Source of the DNA: Photobacterium angustum
GTDB taxonomy: Bacteria; Pseudomonadota; Gammaproteobacteria; Enterobacterales; Vibrionaceae
Direction: 5' to 3'
Length of the DNA stretch: 64,000 bases
NCBI RefSeq assembly: GCF_002954615.1
Contig: NZ_MSCJ01000001.1
Location: 1,798,001 to 1,862,000 of the forward strand
Position 1 is the first letter of the stretch. Every line of letters starts with the position of its first letter. Shown here piece by piece: positions 29,772-38,422 of this stretch. The notes beneath the pieces are model-generated. The model worked only from the letters and a program-made list of their open reading frames with translations. It was not told where the DNA came from and did no database searches. Both the position numbers and the translations under genes were made by a program.

Positions 29772-30215
29772 TCATGCAGCATTTGGTACACGGAACATGC
29801 GGCGACACATTTCTAAAAACTGACCATAAACAATGCCCAACGCACCAGAAACCACGATATTACTGGTTACCGCAGTAACAATCTGATCAAAGTTCGCCCC
29901 TACAACAAATAATATGCAAGCATAGATCGGTGATTGAAATAACACATAGGCCACCATATCAGAGAAGCCTTTCATCCAACGTTTTGTTGAAAAGCGCATA
30001 CCTGTTCGGATCATGTAATCTCTAAACATCCCATAAGGCCAAGCAATCGCAATATTAACTGGGATAGATAATGTTCGTGATGCTAACGACTGCTCAAACG
30101 ACATACCTGAAATAAAGATCTCAATCATCATGCCAGCGGCAAAGCTAAACACAACCATCGCAAAAGTATCTGCTGCGGCATTTCTATACTTTAAAGGAAA
30201 TTTAATCACAGACAT
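29772..30215 (-). CDS. alaE: L-alanine exporter AlaE
   Basis: A 147-residue inner-membrane protein that closely follows E. coli AlaE (149 residues), which exports L-alanine and prevents its toxic build-up. Shared landmarks are ADTFAMVV near the N-terminus, EIFISGMSFEQS, IAWPYGMFRD, FQSPIYACIL and SNIVVSGALGIVYG near the C-terminus. About four membrane segments are visible. It stands alone on the - strand, convergent with the adhesin operon. Confidence 0.92.
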   Translation of the reverse strand: MSVIKFPLKYRNAAADTFAMVVFSFAAGMMIEIFISGMSFEQSLASRTLSIPVNIAIAWPYGMFRDYMIRTGMRFSTKRWMKGFSDMVAYVLFQSPIYACILFVVGANFDQIVTAVTSNIVVSGALGIVYGQFLEMCRRMFRVPNAA

Positions 30216-30484
30216 GGCTATCTCTTACCAAACAATACACTAATTAAAACACTGCATAGAGTGACCTTCACTGCCTTTAAATTATTAAGCAGTTTATTTG
30301 CGTATTAAACCAGAGTTTAACTAAAATAAGACACCATATTTTAATGTTATTTTCATTTTGGTAACTAACTTTCAATATGAAAATAGTGTTTTAAACTGCC
30401 TTTATACAAACCAGCCAGTGTAATCATTTATTTATATAGAGATTAATTATGCTGCGCCCTTTCTCCCCTAGATACAGATATAAA
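30216..30484. other. Gene-free AT-rich stretch upstream of alaE
   Basis: No credible gene here. It must hold the alaE promoter, read leftward, but I cannot pick out a convincing -35/-10 pair by eye. Confidence 0.4.
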
Positions 30485-30517
30485 AAATCCGAGAACTTAT
30501 TATAAGCGCTCGGATTT
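30485..30517 (-). terminator. Terminator after yhjX
   Basis: AAATCCGAG (30485-30493) pairs with CTCGGATTT (30509-30517). On the - strand the hairpin is followed by a T-run. It lies 29 bp past the yhjX stop codon. Confidence 0.8.
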
Positions 30518-30545
30518 ATAGATATTCTTTTCGCGAATTATCCCG

Positions 30546-31757
30546 TTAGTGATTTACAACTAATTGTGCATCACTTTCACCGTTAGGTAACTGAATGGTT
30601 AATGCAATCACCAGAGAGACAATCAATAATGCGAACATCAAGTAGAAAGTTGCAATAAAGCCACCAAAAACGGATGCGACAATTGAACCAATCAAGCTAC
30701 CAACACCGAAGCCTAGGTAAATAACACCGTAGTTTTTAGTTAGATTATTCAAACCAAAGAAGTCACTCACTAATGATGGGAACACGGTTAATGTGCCACC
30801 AAAACTAAACGCGATACACGCTACAGCGGCATAAAATACCATCATATTCAAATGCGCAAATAACAATGCACATACACCCACTAAACAGATCGTCAACGCA
30901 ATCGCTATTACCTTAGTACGTGCTATTTTATCTGACAGAATACCAAGAACTAAACGACCACTGATGTTGGCTACGGCAATGATAGTTACTGCAGATGCCG
31001 CAACGCCAGCAGTTAAGTGTACATAAGATTGACCAATATCTTTGGCAACACCGATAACATATAAGCCGCTCATACATAAGGTTAAGAAGATCAAAGCAAG
31101 CATCCAATATTGTGGGTGTTTCATTGACTCAGCTAAGCTGTAATCACGAGCGCCCTCTGCTGCTTGCTCCGCTGAGATCTCTTGTTTAGGTGCATCAGTC
31201 ATTAACAATCCACCAAGAATAACCATGATCATGGCAACAACACCCCAAATATCAAATGTCGTTTCAAGACCGCCATGCTGAAGGAAATACATGTTAATGA
31301 ATTTAAAGCCTAAACTACCAAGGCCGTAAGCACCAATAGCACACGCTGAAATTAAGCCTTTACGCTCTGGGAACCACTTCACACAGTTAGATAGGGTCAT
31401 TAAATAGCCCGTACCATCGGCAAAGCCAATTAAGAAACCCGCAAACACATAAAGCAAAATAAGGTTAGTAGCATGAGCTGTTAGCAATAAACTTGCACCT
31501 AGTAGCACACCTGCGCCAATGGTCACTTTACGTACACCAAAACGCTCTTGCATTTTACCAGCCATAGAAGAAGCAACAGCCAACGCTAAACTCAATATAC
31601 CAAATGAAAATGCAACACGACTAACAGGCTCTGATAACTTGTCGGCAAGTTGGGCATTGAACAAACTCCATGTGTAAACCGAACCCAATGCAAACTGGGT
31701 AATGATGGTGCCAATTAAGGTTAGAACACGGGTTCTATTCGTGCTGTGAGTGCTCAT
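30546..31757 (-). CDS. yhjX: MFS transporter of the OFA family, YhjX-like (pyruvate-responsive)
   Basis: A 403-residue, 12-helix major facilitator that is a close match to E. coli YhjX along its length: IGTIITQFALGSVYTWSLFN at the N-terminus, then SNCVKWFPERKGLISA, YGLGSLGFKFI, and NNLTKNYGVIYLGFG in the second half. In E. coli yhjX is the main target of the YpdA/YpdB two-component system and is linked to pyruvate. Here the gene lies directly downstream of ypdB. I chose the ATG at 31757, with GGAGAG before it, over an in-frame TTG at 31772. Substrate is not proven; pyruvate or a related carboxylate is the likely signal or cargo. Confidence 0.9.
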   Translation of the reverse strand: MSTHSTNRTRVLTLIGTIITQFALGSVYTWSLFNAQLADKLSEPVSRVAFSFGILSLALAVASSMAGKMQERFGVRKVTIGAGVLLGASLLLTAHATNLILLYVFAGFLIGFADGTGYLMTLSNCVKWFPERKGLISACAIGAYGLGSLGFKFINMYFLQHGGLETTFDIWGVVAMIMVILGGLLMTDAPKQEISAEQAAEGARDYSLAESMKHPQYWMLALIFLTLCMSGLYVIGVAKDIGQSYVHLTAGVAASAVTIIAVANISGRLVLGILSDKIARTKVIAIALTICLVGVCALLFAHLNMMVFYAAVACIAFSFGGTLTVFPSLVSDFFGLNNLTKNYGVIYLGFGVGSLIGSIVASVFGGFIATFYLMFALLIVSLVIALTIQLPNGESDAQLVVNH

Positions 31758-31892
31758 TGTCGTACTCTCCAAGGGGACTTATAACGCTGGCAATAACCTG
31801 TTCAGTTATCGCTTCCTGTTCCCAACATACGACTATTTATAAAGATAACAATAGCATTGAAAAACTATAAAATGAGCTGCCTGCTCAGTGGA

Positions 31893-31922
31893 ATAAAATG
31901 CAATATATCAGCATGAAATGCA
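31893..31922 (-). promoter_or_regulatory. Candidate YpdB binding site (two direct repeats) upstream of yhjX
   Basis: Read on the - strand, TGCATTTCAT (31922-31913) and TGCATTTTAT (31902-31893) form a direct repeat with a 10-base spacer. The E. coli YpdB site at yhjX, as I recall it, is a direct repeat of GGCATTTCAT with a spacer of about 11. The repeat lies about 135-165 bp upstream of the yhjX start, in the ypdB-yhjX gap. A weaker third match lies near 31867-31876. Confidence 0.65.
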
Positions 31923-31939
31923 TTTTATAGCTTTACCTA

Positions 31940-32674
31940 TTACAGCTTCATCCGTTCACGGAACTGCTTAATATTACTGCGACTAACTGGCACCTGTTGT
32001 TCATGATGCTGTAGTTTCAGCATGTAAGTACTGTTTACCCAAGGAATGATTTCCTGCACCCGTGAAAGATTAATACAGTACGAGCGATGGCAACGGAAGA
32101 AGTCAGATTCAGGTAATTTCGCCACCAGCTCACTAATCGCCATTGGCGCAACAAAGCGACCATCAGCAGTATAAACTGTGGTGATTTTTTCGTTGGCTTC
32201 CGCATAATCAATCTCGCAAACAGGCGTTATAACAATACGGTTATCTTTCATTAAATTTATGGTATGACTGCGCGATGGTTCAGACACTTGTTGTTCTTGT
32301 TGGTTAACCTCTTGATGTTGCTGTTCTAATTTCGCTAACAACCCTTTCATCCTTGTTTCACTAATGGGTTTCAGCAAATAATCAAACGCTTCAAGTTCGA
32401 AGGCATCAACCGCATGATCTTTATAAGCGGTGGTAAATACAATATGAGGCTTATGTTTAAACTGAGAAATATTACGTGCGAGTAACATGCCATCAATCGA
32501 CGGAATATTAATATCAAGAAACACAATATCGACTTGGTTAGTTTGGAGAAACTTAAAGGCTTCCAATCCATCTTCAAAAGCAGCCTCAATATGAATATGG
32601 CTATGAGTTTGAATTAAATATGTTAACTCTTCGCGGGCTAAATATTCATCTTCAACAATTAGCGCTTTCATCAT
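31940..32674 (-). CDS. ypdB: LytTR response regulator YpdB
   Basis: A 244-residue two-component regulator with a receiver domain (residues 1 to about 115, phospho-acceptor D54 in FLDINIPS) and a LytTR DNA-binding domain (about 140-244) ending in the typical VPVSRSNIKQFRERMKL. It matches E. coli YpdB in length and sequence. The gene is 10 bp downstream of the sensor kinase gene and 182 bp upstream of yhjX, its expected target. Confidence 0.92.
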   Translation of the reverse strand: MMKALIVEDEYLAREELTYLIQTHSHIHIEAAFEDGLEAFKFLQTNQVDIVFLDINIPSIDGMLLARNISQFKHKPHIVFTTAYKDHAVDAFELEAFDYLLKPISETRMKGLLAKLEQQHQEVNQQEQQVSEPSRSHTINLMKDNRIVITPVCEIDYAEANEKITTVYTADGRFVAPMAISELVAKLPESDFFRCHRSYCINLSRVQEIIPWVNSTYMLKLQHHEQQVPVSRSNIKQFRERMKL

Positions 32675-32684
32675 GGAATAACCT

Positions 32685-34328
32685 TTATTTTACGTAAAAC
32701 AACATTTCAGTGCCTTTTTCTAGGCGGCGAATATGCAAGCCTTCTCCGTAAAGCAGTAACAAACGCTGATGGACATTATTTAAACCTATACGATGCGAAT
32801 CAACATTACCTGTATAAAGTTGGTCGATGATGTTTTGCGAGATCCCAATGCCTGTATCTTGGATCATAATAGCAATTCTCTCACCGACTGTTTTCACTGC
32901 AATCGTCACCGTTCCCGGCTCTCGGGATGGCTGAATACCGTGCAGAATGGCATTTTCAACGATCGGCTGAATGAGTAAACATGGGATCAGAGGATGAACA
33001 TCTTCAATATCAAAAATAACGTCGAGTTTATTACCAAATCGGGCTTGCTCGATAGCGACATAATCGCGTACTTGTTGTAACTCTTCTTGGATATCGATCA
33101 ATTCAACATCACGTTCTAGGTTATATCTCAGAAAATCCGCTAAATTAGCAATCAATTGCCTTGCATGATCAGGACGAATACGGATCAACGTTGAAATCGC
33201 ATTTAACGCATTAAACAAAAAATGAGGGTTAATTTTACTCTGTAAGGCAGAAAACTCGGCTTTGCTTGCCATCGTTTTTAATTGTTCAATTCGGGATACT
33301 TCCATTTGAGTCGAGATAATTTGCGATAAACCAATCGCCATTTCACGTAACGACAAACGTATTTGATCGGGCTTACAATAGAAGATCTTTAACGTACCGC
33401 TCACTTCACCGTTTTCCCATAATGGGATAATTAACAAAGATCGAAACTCATGCACATTTAGGTTATTACTGATAATTTGCTTACCTGTTGTGACCGCTTG
33501 GCGTGTCATACCACTAATTTGATGGTGAGCATCCAGAAAGTTCTCTTCGCCACTCCCCGCATAAGCACGAACATCAACCGTATCAGTAATGGCCACCGCA
33601 TCAGCATAAGTATATTCACGAATAATATTACATACCTTTTGTAGTGATTCTCGGCTATTGATCCGAAAATGCGGTAAGGTTTTATTGGCAATATCTAACG
33701 CCAGTTTGGCTTGCCGAGCAGCCACAATGTCTTTTTCTTCATCCAGTCCTTGGACTAATTTAATAATCAAACCGATACACAGCGTTCCTGTTATCATCGG
33801 AAAACTAATATGAGAGACGATGTTATAGGCAAGTGCTTTATTATTCGATAAAGCCACAATAAGCAGCATAGTTAAAATTTCGCATACCATGCCTGCTAAT
33901 ATCCCCAACTGAGCATAATGCTTTTTCTGACACGATACGTGGATCCATGTTGCTAATACCCCAGCAAAAATACTTGTGATCAAACATGCCACGGACGTTG
34001 GACCATGGATATCAATCAAATAGCGATGAACACCGGCAATGATCCCCGCAGGGATCCCCACCCAAGGGCCAAATAAAATTCCACCTGACACCACCGCAAT
34101 GATCCGCACATTAACTAAAGAACCATCAACTTTCACGCCTGTATAAGTACTTAAAACTGCAAAAAGGATAAATAAAAGGGAAATCATGGCAGTTTCAGCA
34201 GGTCGACGATGTTGTTTTTTAACAATCGACTGAAAGTGCTGGGTTTGTGTTAATAAAAACAGTGCCATTAATAGTAAAGCTGCACGTTCAAATACTGCTA
34301 GCAACATCATTAATTGGTCGTTATACAC
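32685..34328 (-). CDS. ypdA: LytS-type sensor histidine kinase YpdA
   Basis: A 547-residue membrane sensor. Residues 1 to about 200 are a 5TM-LYT domain with several helices; a GAF domain covers about 225-345; the His_kinase domain contains H369 in NPHFLFNALNAIS; and an ATPase domain has DTGIGIS. It matches E. coli YpdA (565 residues) closely, including LLAVFERAALLL at the start and YGEGLHIRRLE near the end. The start codon is GTG. E. coli YpdA responds to extracellular pyruvate at low affinity; the same role is inferred here. It forms an operon with ypdB, and is divergent from ynjC. Confidence 0.92.
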   Translation of the reverse strand: MYNDQLMMLLAVFERAALLLMALFLLTQTQHFQSIVKKQHRRPAETAMISLLFILFAVLSTYTGVKVDGSLVNVRIIAVVSGGILFGPWVGIPAGIIAGVHRYLIDIHGPTSVACLITSIFAGVLATWIHVSCQKKHYAQLGILAGMVCEILTMLLIVALSNNKALAYNIVSHISFPMITGTLCIGLIIKLVQGLDEEKDIVAARQAKLALDIANKTLPHFRINSRESLQKVCNIIREYTYADAVAITDTVDVRAYAGSGEENFLDAHHQISGMTRQAVTTGKQIISNNLNVHEFRSLLIIPLWENGEVSGTLKIFYCKPDQIRLSLREMAIGLSQIISTQMEVSRIEQLKTMASKAEFSALQSKINPHFLFNALNAISTLIRIRPDHARQLIANLADFLRYNLERDVELIDIQEELQQVRDYVAIEQARFGNKLDVIFDIEDVHPLIPCLLIQPIVENAILHGIQPSREPGTVTIAVKTVGERIAIMIQDTGIGISQNIIDQLYTGNVDSHRIGLNNVHQRLLLLYGEGLHIRRLEKGTEMLFYVK

Positions 34329-34554
34329 AAGTAACCTACTAGTAAGGAAATAAACGCAATTATACGGAATATAATTTTAGTCACTGGTTATGAAAGAAAA
34401 GTTTGCAAAAACGGGTCATAGTTATCGTCACGGGTAATTTATTGATTAAATAATTAAAATCGCATTGCTTATTGCATAATTATAATTACTATCAGCATCG
34501 TCTTACGTCTCTTATTTGTTATGACGGCAACCTTTTTAACCATGAGAACACGGT

Positions 34555-36204
34555 ATGTTACCTGCGTTTTACTTTCTTTTAATTGCCGTGTGTATTTTAC
34601 CGACATTGCCAGGGCTACTCGGTGTAGTGATCACTGCATTGGGGTATATGCCACCACTAGGGTTAACTCAATTCTCATTCAACGGTTTTAGCCAAGTATT
34701 ACAATGGCAAGGTGTCGAACACTCCATTGCCTTAACATTTTATACAACGGCGGCTAGCTGTTTTCTTGCTGGTTTATTTACTTTTGCAATCATCCAAACC
34801 TGTTGGGGCACCCGCCTGTGGCAGCGAATTGAATCAGCATTAAGCCCTCTTCTCGCTATTCCCCATGTTGCTTTCGCGATTGGCTTTGCCTTTTTATTTG
34901 CGCCAACAGGTATGGGCGTTCGTTTATTGTATTCAGTACTTCCAGCCAATCTCAGTACTCATGCTGTCAGTGAAACCGCGTTACTGATCAATGAGCCTTA
35001 TGGCTTAGGGCTTATCGTTATGCTCGCCTTAAAAGAAACGCCTTTTTTAGTGCTAATGAGTATTCCGGTTCTCCAACAATTAAATATTGAGCAAACCCAA
35101 AAAGTATCAACATCTCTGGGCTATAACCGTGCTCAAACATGGTTAAAGTGTATTTTCCCTCAGTGGTTACCTAAGATGCGTTTTCCACTATTTGCTATCG
35201 TGGCTTATGGTGTCTCTGTCGTCGATGTTGCACAAATTATAGGGCCAACCAATCCTCCCACCTTTGCCGTTTTAGTCTGGCAATGGTTTATAGATCCAAA
35301 CCTACAACTCATGCCGCGAGCTGCCGCTGGGGCAATCATGCTATTTGTTATCGGCACAATATTGTTAGGTATTACGGTGGCTATAGAATGGCTACTCACC
35401 CAATTTTTTAAACAGTGGCAATGGTCGGGCAGATATGGCTTTGCATTACCAGGAAAATCACTTTTTACCCTATTGCTGGCATTAACAGCGTTGATTATCC
35501 CAATATTAAGTCTATGGTCAGTCGCACTGCGTTGGCGCTTTCCTGATGTACTTCCAAGTCGTTATAGCTTGCGCTTTTGGCAACTAGAATGGAGTCATAT
35601 TCTTAGTACAATCAACATCAGTGTGGTGATCGCACTGATCAGTGCATCGCTTGGATTATGTTTTGCCATTGTCGCGCACGAATATCGTATAAAACATAAA
35701 TGGCATATTCCTAACTACATTATTGCTATTCCGATGCTGATCCCACAGCTATCGTTGCTCTTCGGTTTGCAAGTACTAACTTTATTTTCCTCACTGAATA
35801 CTTATCTACTATGGGTCTGTTGGGCACATCTCTTTTTTGTTTTCCCTTATGTCTATCTCGCACTTGATGGCCCTTATCGCAGTTATGATCAACGTTTAAC
35901 TCAAATTGGATTAAGTTTAGGGAAAACACCTTTTCAGGTATGGCTTAGAATAAAGCTGCCGCAATTATCATCGGCATTTATTTTTGCATGGGTTATTGGC
36001 ATTAGCGTCAGTTTGGCACAATACCTCCCAACATTAATGCTGGGTGCCGGCCGAATAAGTACGTTAACGACAGAAGCCGTAACCCTTGCCAGTGGATCGG
36101 ACAGGCGAGTTACCGCTATTTACGCCTTATGCCAAGCGCTGCTCCCGTTAGGCTTTTTTATTTTAGCTCGACGAATAAACCGACGAAAAACAATAAACGT
36201 TTAA
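34555..36204 (+). CDS. ynjC: ABC transporter permease, double-domain, YnjC-like
   Basis: A 549-residue inner-membrane protein with two tandem binding-protein-dependent permease domains (about 55-280 and 330-540), the arrangement of E. coli YnjC and of ThiP-type permeases. An EAA-type loop is visible in the first half (SLGYNRAQTWLKCIFP) and again in the second (SLGKTPFQVWLRIKLP). It starts the operon ynjC-ynjD-ynjF; ynjD begins 18 bp after its stop. In E. coli the operon also has ynjB, a solute-binding gene, which is absent here. Substrate unknown. Confidence 0.87.
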   Translation: MLPAFYFLLIAVCILPTLPGLLGVVITALGYMPPLGLTQFSFNGFSQVLQWQGVEHSIALTFYTTAASCFLAGLFTFAIIQTCWGTRLWQRIESALSPLLAIPHVAFAIGFAFLFAPTGMGVRLLYSVLPANLSTHAVSETALLINEPYGLGLIVMLALKETPFLVLMSIPVLQQLNIEQTQKVSTSLGYNRAQTWLKCIFPQWLPKMRFPLFAIVAYGVSVVDVAQIIGPTNPPTFAVLVWQWFIDPNLQLMPRAAAGAIMLFVIGTILLGITVAIEWLLTQFFKQWQWSGRYGFALPGKSLFTLLLALTALIIPILSLWSVALRWRFPDVLPSRYSLRFWQLEWSHILSTINISVVIALISASLGLCFAIVAHEYRIKHKWHIPNYIIAIPMLIPQLSLLFGLQVLTLFSSLNTYLLWVCWAHLFFVFPYVYLALDGPYRSYDQRLTQIGLSLGKTPFQVWLRIKLPQLSSAFIFAWVIGISVSLAQYLPTLMLGAGRISTLTTEAVTLASGSDRRVTAIYALCQALLPLGFFILARRINRRKTINV

Positions 36205-36222
36205 AAATAGAGTCAACTAATC

Positions 36223-36873
36223 ATGAGTCTACATATCAACAACGTCACAATATCAATGCCTAATAGTGATGTTTTACTGTCTTCTTTTTGCTTACAAATC
36301 GCAAAAGGAGAAATCGTGACCTTAATGGGAGCGAGTGGCTGTGGAAAATCCACCTTATTAAATTACATAGCAGGCCATTTAAGTGATGCTTTTCAGGCAC
36401 AAGGTAACCTTATATTAAATAATAACGATATCACCGAAGTACCTGCTCACTTACGTCAGATAGGCATGCTATTTCAAGATGATTTGCTCTTTCCTCATCT
36501 ATTAGTCTGGGAAAACCTTGCGTTTGCACTACCCAATCGCATTAAAGGTAAAGATCGCCACAAGCTGGCTCTTAATGCTCTTGAAGAGTTGCAGCTATCA
36601 GCGTTAGCAAATGCTTACCCTCATCAAATTTCAGGCGGGCAACGTGCGCGAATTAGCCTTACTCGACTGTTATTAGCCCAGCCTCAATTAATCTTATTGG
36701 ATGAGCCATTCAGTAAATTAGACAGTGGCCGCCGTGCACAATTTAGAGATTGGGTTTTTAACCAAATTCAGCAAGCACAAATACCCACTTTAATGGTGAC
36801 GCATGATAAACAAGACATCCCAAACAATAGCCGTGTGATCAATTGGCAAACGGAGAGCCATTATGCTCGATAG
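36223..36873 (+). CDS. ynjD: ABC transporter ATP-binding protein, YnjD-like
   Basis: A 216-residue ATPase with Walker A GASGCGKSTL (about residue 36-45), Q-loop region MLFQDDLLFPHL, signature SGGQRARISL and Walker B LILLDEPF. Length and neighbours match E. coli YnjD (217 residues). It energises the YnjC permease. Its end overlaps the start of ynjF by 11 bp, pointing to coupled translation. Confidence 0.88.
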   Translation: MSLHINNVTISMPNSDVLLSSFCLQIAKGEIVTLMGASGCGKSTLLNYIAGHLSDAFQAQGNLILNNNDITEVPAHLRQIGMLFQDDLLFPHLLVWENLAFALPNRIKGKDRHKLALNALEELQLSALANAYPHQISGGQRARISLTRLLLAQPQLILLDEPFSKLDSGRRAQFRDWVFNQIQQAQIPTLMVTHDKQDIPNNSRVINWQTESHYAR

Positions 36874-37468
36874 TGTAAGTATTAAGCTTATTAAAGCCCC
36901 GCTGAATATTATTGCAGCCCGTCTACATCCCTATGGTATTACTGCAAATCAAGTCACCTTTACAGGCTTTCTTATCGGTTGCTTAGCGTTTCCAGCTTTA
37001 ATTACAGAGCACTATTTCATAGCCCTGTTTTTTATCTTGCTCAATCGTATTTGTGATGGTGTTGACGGGGCCCTTGCACGTATTCAAGGTATTACTGATG
37101 CGGGTGGCTTTCTGGATATTAGTTTGGATTTTGTATTCTATTCCTTAATACCTTTCGGCTTTGTACTCGCCAATCCAGAGCAAAATGCCATTGCTGGCGC
37201 ATTTTTAATCTATGCATTTATCGGAACGGGCAGCAGTTTTCTTGCTTTTGCTGTTATGGCCAGTAAGCGAGGTATTGAAAACCCCGTATATCGTAATAAA
37301 TCATTGTATTACATGAGTGGATTAACAGAAGGCACAGAAACAATTGCTTGTTTCATCCTCTTTTGTTTGTTCCCTCAACACTTCGCTGTCATAGCCTATA
37401 TTTTTGCGTCAGCATGCTGGTTTACCACTTTTACGCGTATTTATGGTGGTTTTAACACATTGAAATAA
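36863..37468 (+). CDS. ynjF: CDP-alcohol phosphatidyltransferase family protein, YnjF-like
   Basis: A 201-residue integral membrane enzyme. The family active-site pattern is present as DGVDGALAR, then GGFLDISLD after seven residues; the aspartates needed for metal binding are all there. E. coli YnjF has the same spacing and the same TDAGGFLDISLDF block. The CDP-alcohol and acceptor are unknown. Being coupled to an ABC transporter is odd for a phospholipid-type enzyme and may mean that it uses the imported compound. Confidence 0.87.
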   Translation: MLDSVSIKLIKAPLNIIAARLHPYGITANQVTFTGFLIGCLAFPALITEHYFIALFFILLNRICDGVDGALARIQGITDAGGFLDISLDFVFYSLIPFGFVLANPEQNAIAGAFLIYAFIGTGSSFLAFAVMASKRGIENPVYRNKSLYYMSGLTEGTETIACFILFCLFPQHFAVIAYIFASACWFTTFTRIYGGFNTLK

Positions 37469-37473
37469 AACAA

Positions 37474-37508
37474 TATAAGATGCTAACAAATGTAAAGTTA
37501 GCATCTTA
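37474..37508 (+). terminator. Hairpin after ynjF
   Basis: ATAAGATGCTAAC (37474-37486) pairs perfectly with GTTAGCATCTTAT (37496-37508) around 9 bases, starting 6 bp after the ynjF stop. The T-run that follows is poor, so termination may be partial. The remainder up to 37680 must hold the promoter of the next gene. Confidence 0.6.
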
Positions 37509-37680
37509 TGACTTCCCTCATTCTCATTTCTTATATCTGTCTTAGTTTTTTAAACGCCGTCTCATCTTTTATACTGAACAAAAGAACAACCACTAATGAC
37601 AAATATATCAACTAAACTTATTCAGAGCTTTGTGTTTTTAAAGCGTATTAAAGTCTTATTTCTTAGCATAGGAAATAACA

Positions 37681-38346
37681 ATGTATACATTTAAGCAGAC
37701 AAAAAAGCTGTTTATAAGTGCGATCATCCCTTTAAGTTTAGGGCTAGTATCGTATGTCCATGCAGAGCCATTAACCTCAGAGGATTATGCCAAAGCCAAA
37801 AGCCTTGATGGCAATAATAGCCGTAGCCTACACCCAGTAACATCAAGAGTGATCAAAGTTTCAAAACATCGCTCCAATCTCATGACTCACGGTAGTAAGT
37901 GGATAAATGTTTATCGCTATCATTACCCAACCGACACTACAGAACGTTTAGTTTATGATGTCGTCAATGAGAAAGTCATTGAATCAAAACAATTCAAAAA
38001 CATTCAATTTTCTGCTACTCGTGATGAAATCGCTTATGCAAAGCATCTTCTCGTGCATGATCCTGACTTTATGGAACAATTAGCGACTGAATATTACGAC
38101 CGATATCATCATCCACTACCCGCTCAAGATCCTTTATCTAACCTCAATATAAAAGCCATTGTGTTAACGACCGACAACACTCACAGCCTGCCTGTCTATC
38201 CGGAAACTAAAAACTGCGGATTACATCGCTGCGTGTACTTTTTCTTGGCCTCATTAGAGGCACCTTATGAATATGTAACATTAGAAACCAAAGCGATCGT
38301 CAATTTATCTAAACAAACCATTACCCCTTTTAGTCACAATCGCTAG
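37681..38346 (+). CDS. Secreted protein resembling copper amine oxidase N2/N3 domains
   Basis: A 221-residue protein with a signal peptide ending SYVHA-EP. I do not recognise a named family, but the region after the signal resembles the small N-terminal N2 and N3 domains of copper amine oxidases: PLTSEDYAKAKSL, then a beta-rich segment ending with LVYDVVNEKVIES, then a second segment beginning ATRDEIAYAKHLL and ending with AIVNLSKQTITPF. In canonical enzymes these domains lie directly before the catalytic domain in one chain. Here the two following genes encode catalytic-domain-like proteins, which supports the reading. Two Cys (CGLHRC) may form a disulfide. AGGAAA precedes the ATG. The similarity is judged by eye. 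Confidence 0.55.
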   Translation: MYTFKQTKKLFISAIIPLSLGLVSYVHAEPLTSEDYAKAKSLDGNNSRSLHPVTSRVIKVSKHRSNLMTHGSKWINVYRYHYPTDTTERLVYDVVNEKVIESKQFKNIQFSATRDEIAYAKHLLVHDPDFMEQLATEYYDRYHHPLPAQDPLSNLNIKAIVLTTDNTHSLPVYPETKNCGLHRCVYFFLASLEAPYEYVTLETKAIVNLSKQTITPFSHNR

Positions 38347-38422
38347 GTAAGTGAGCACGTAGATCATCATTAGTACCTGATGATTATTCTCATCTCTATA
38401 CAATGACTTAGGTGGAAGAGTG

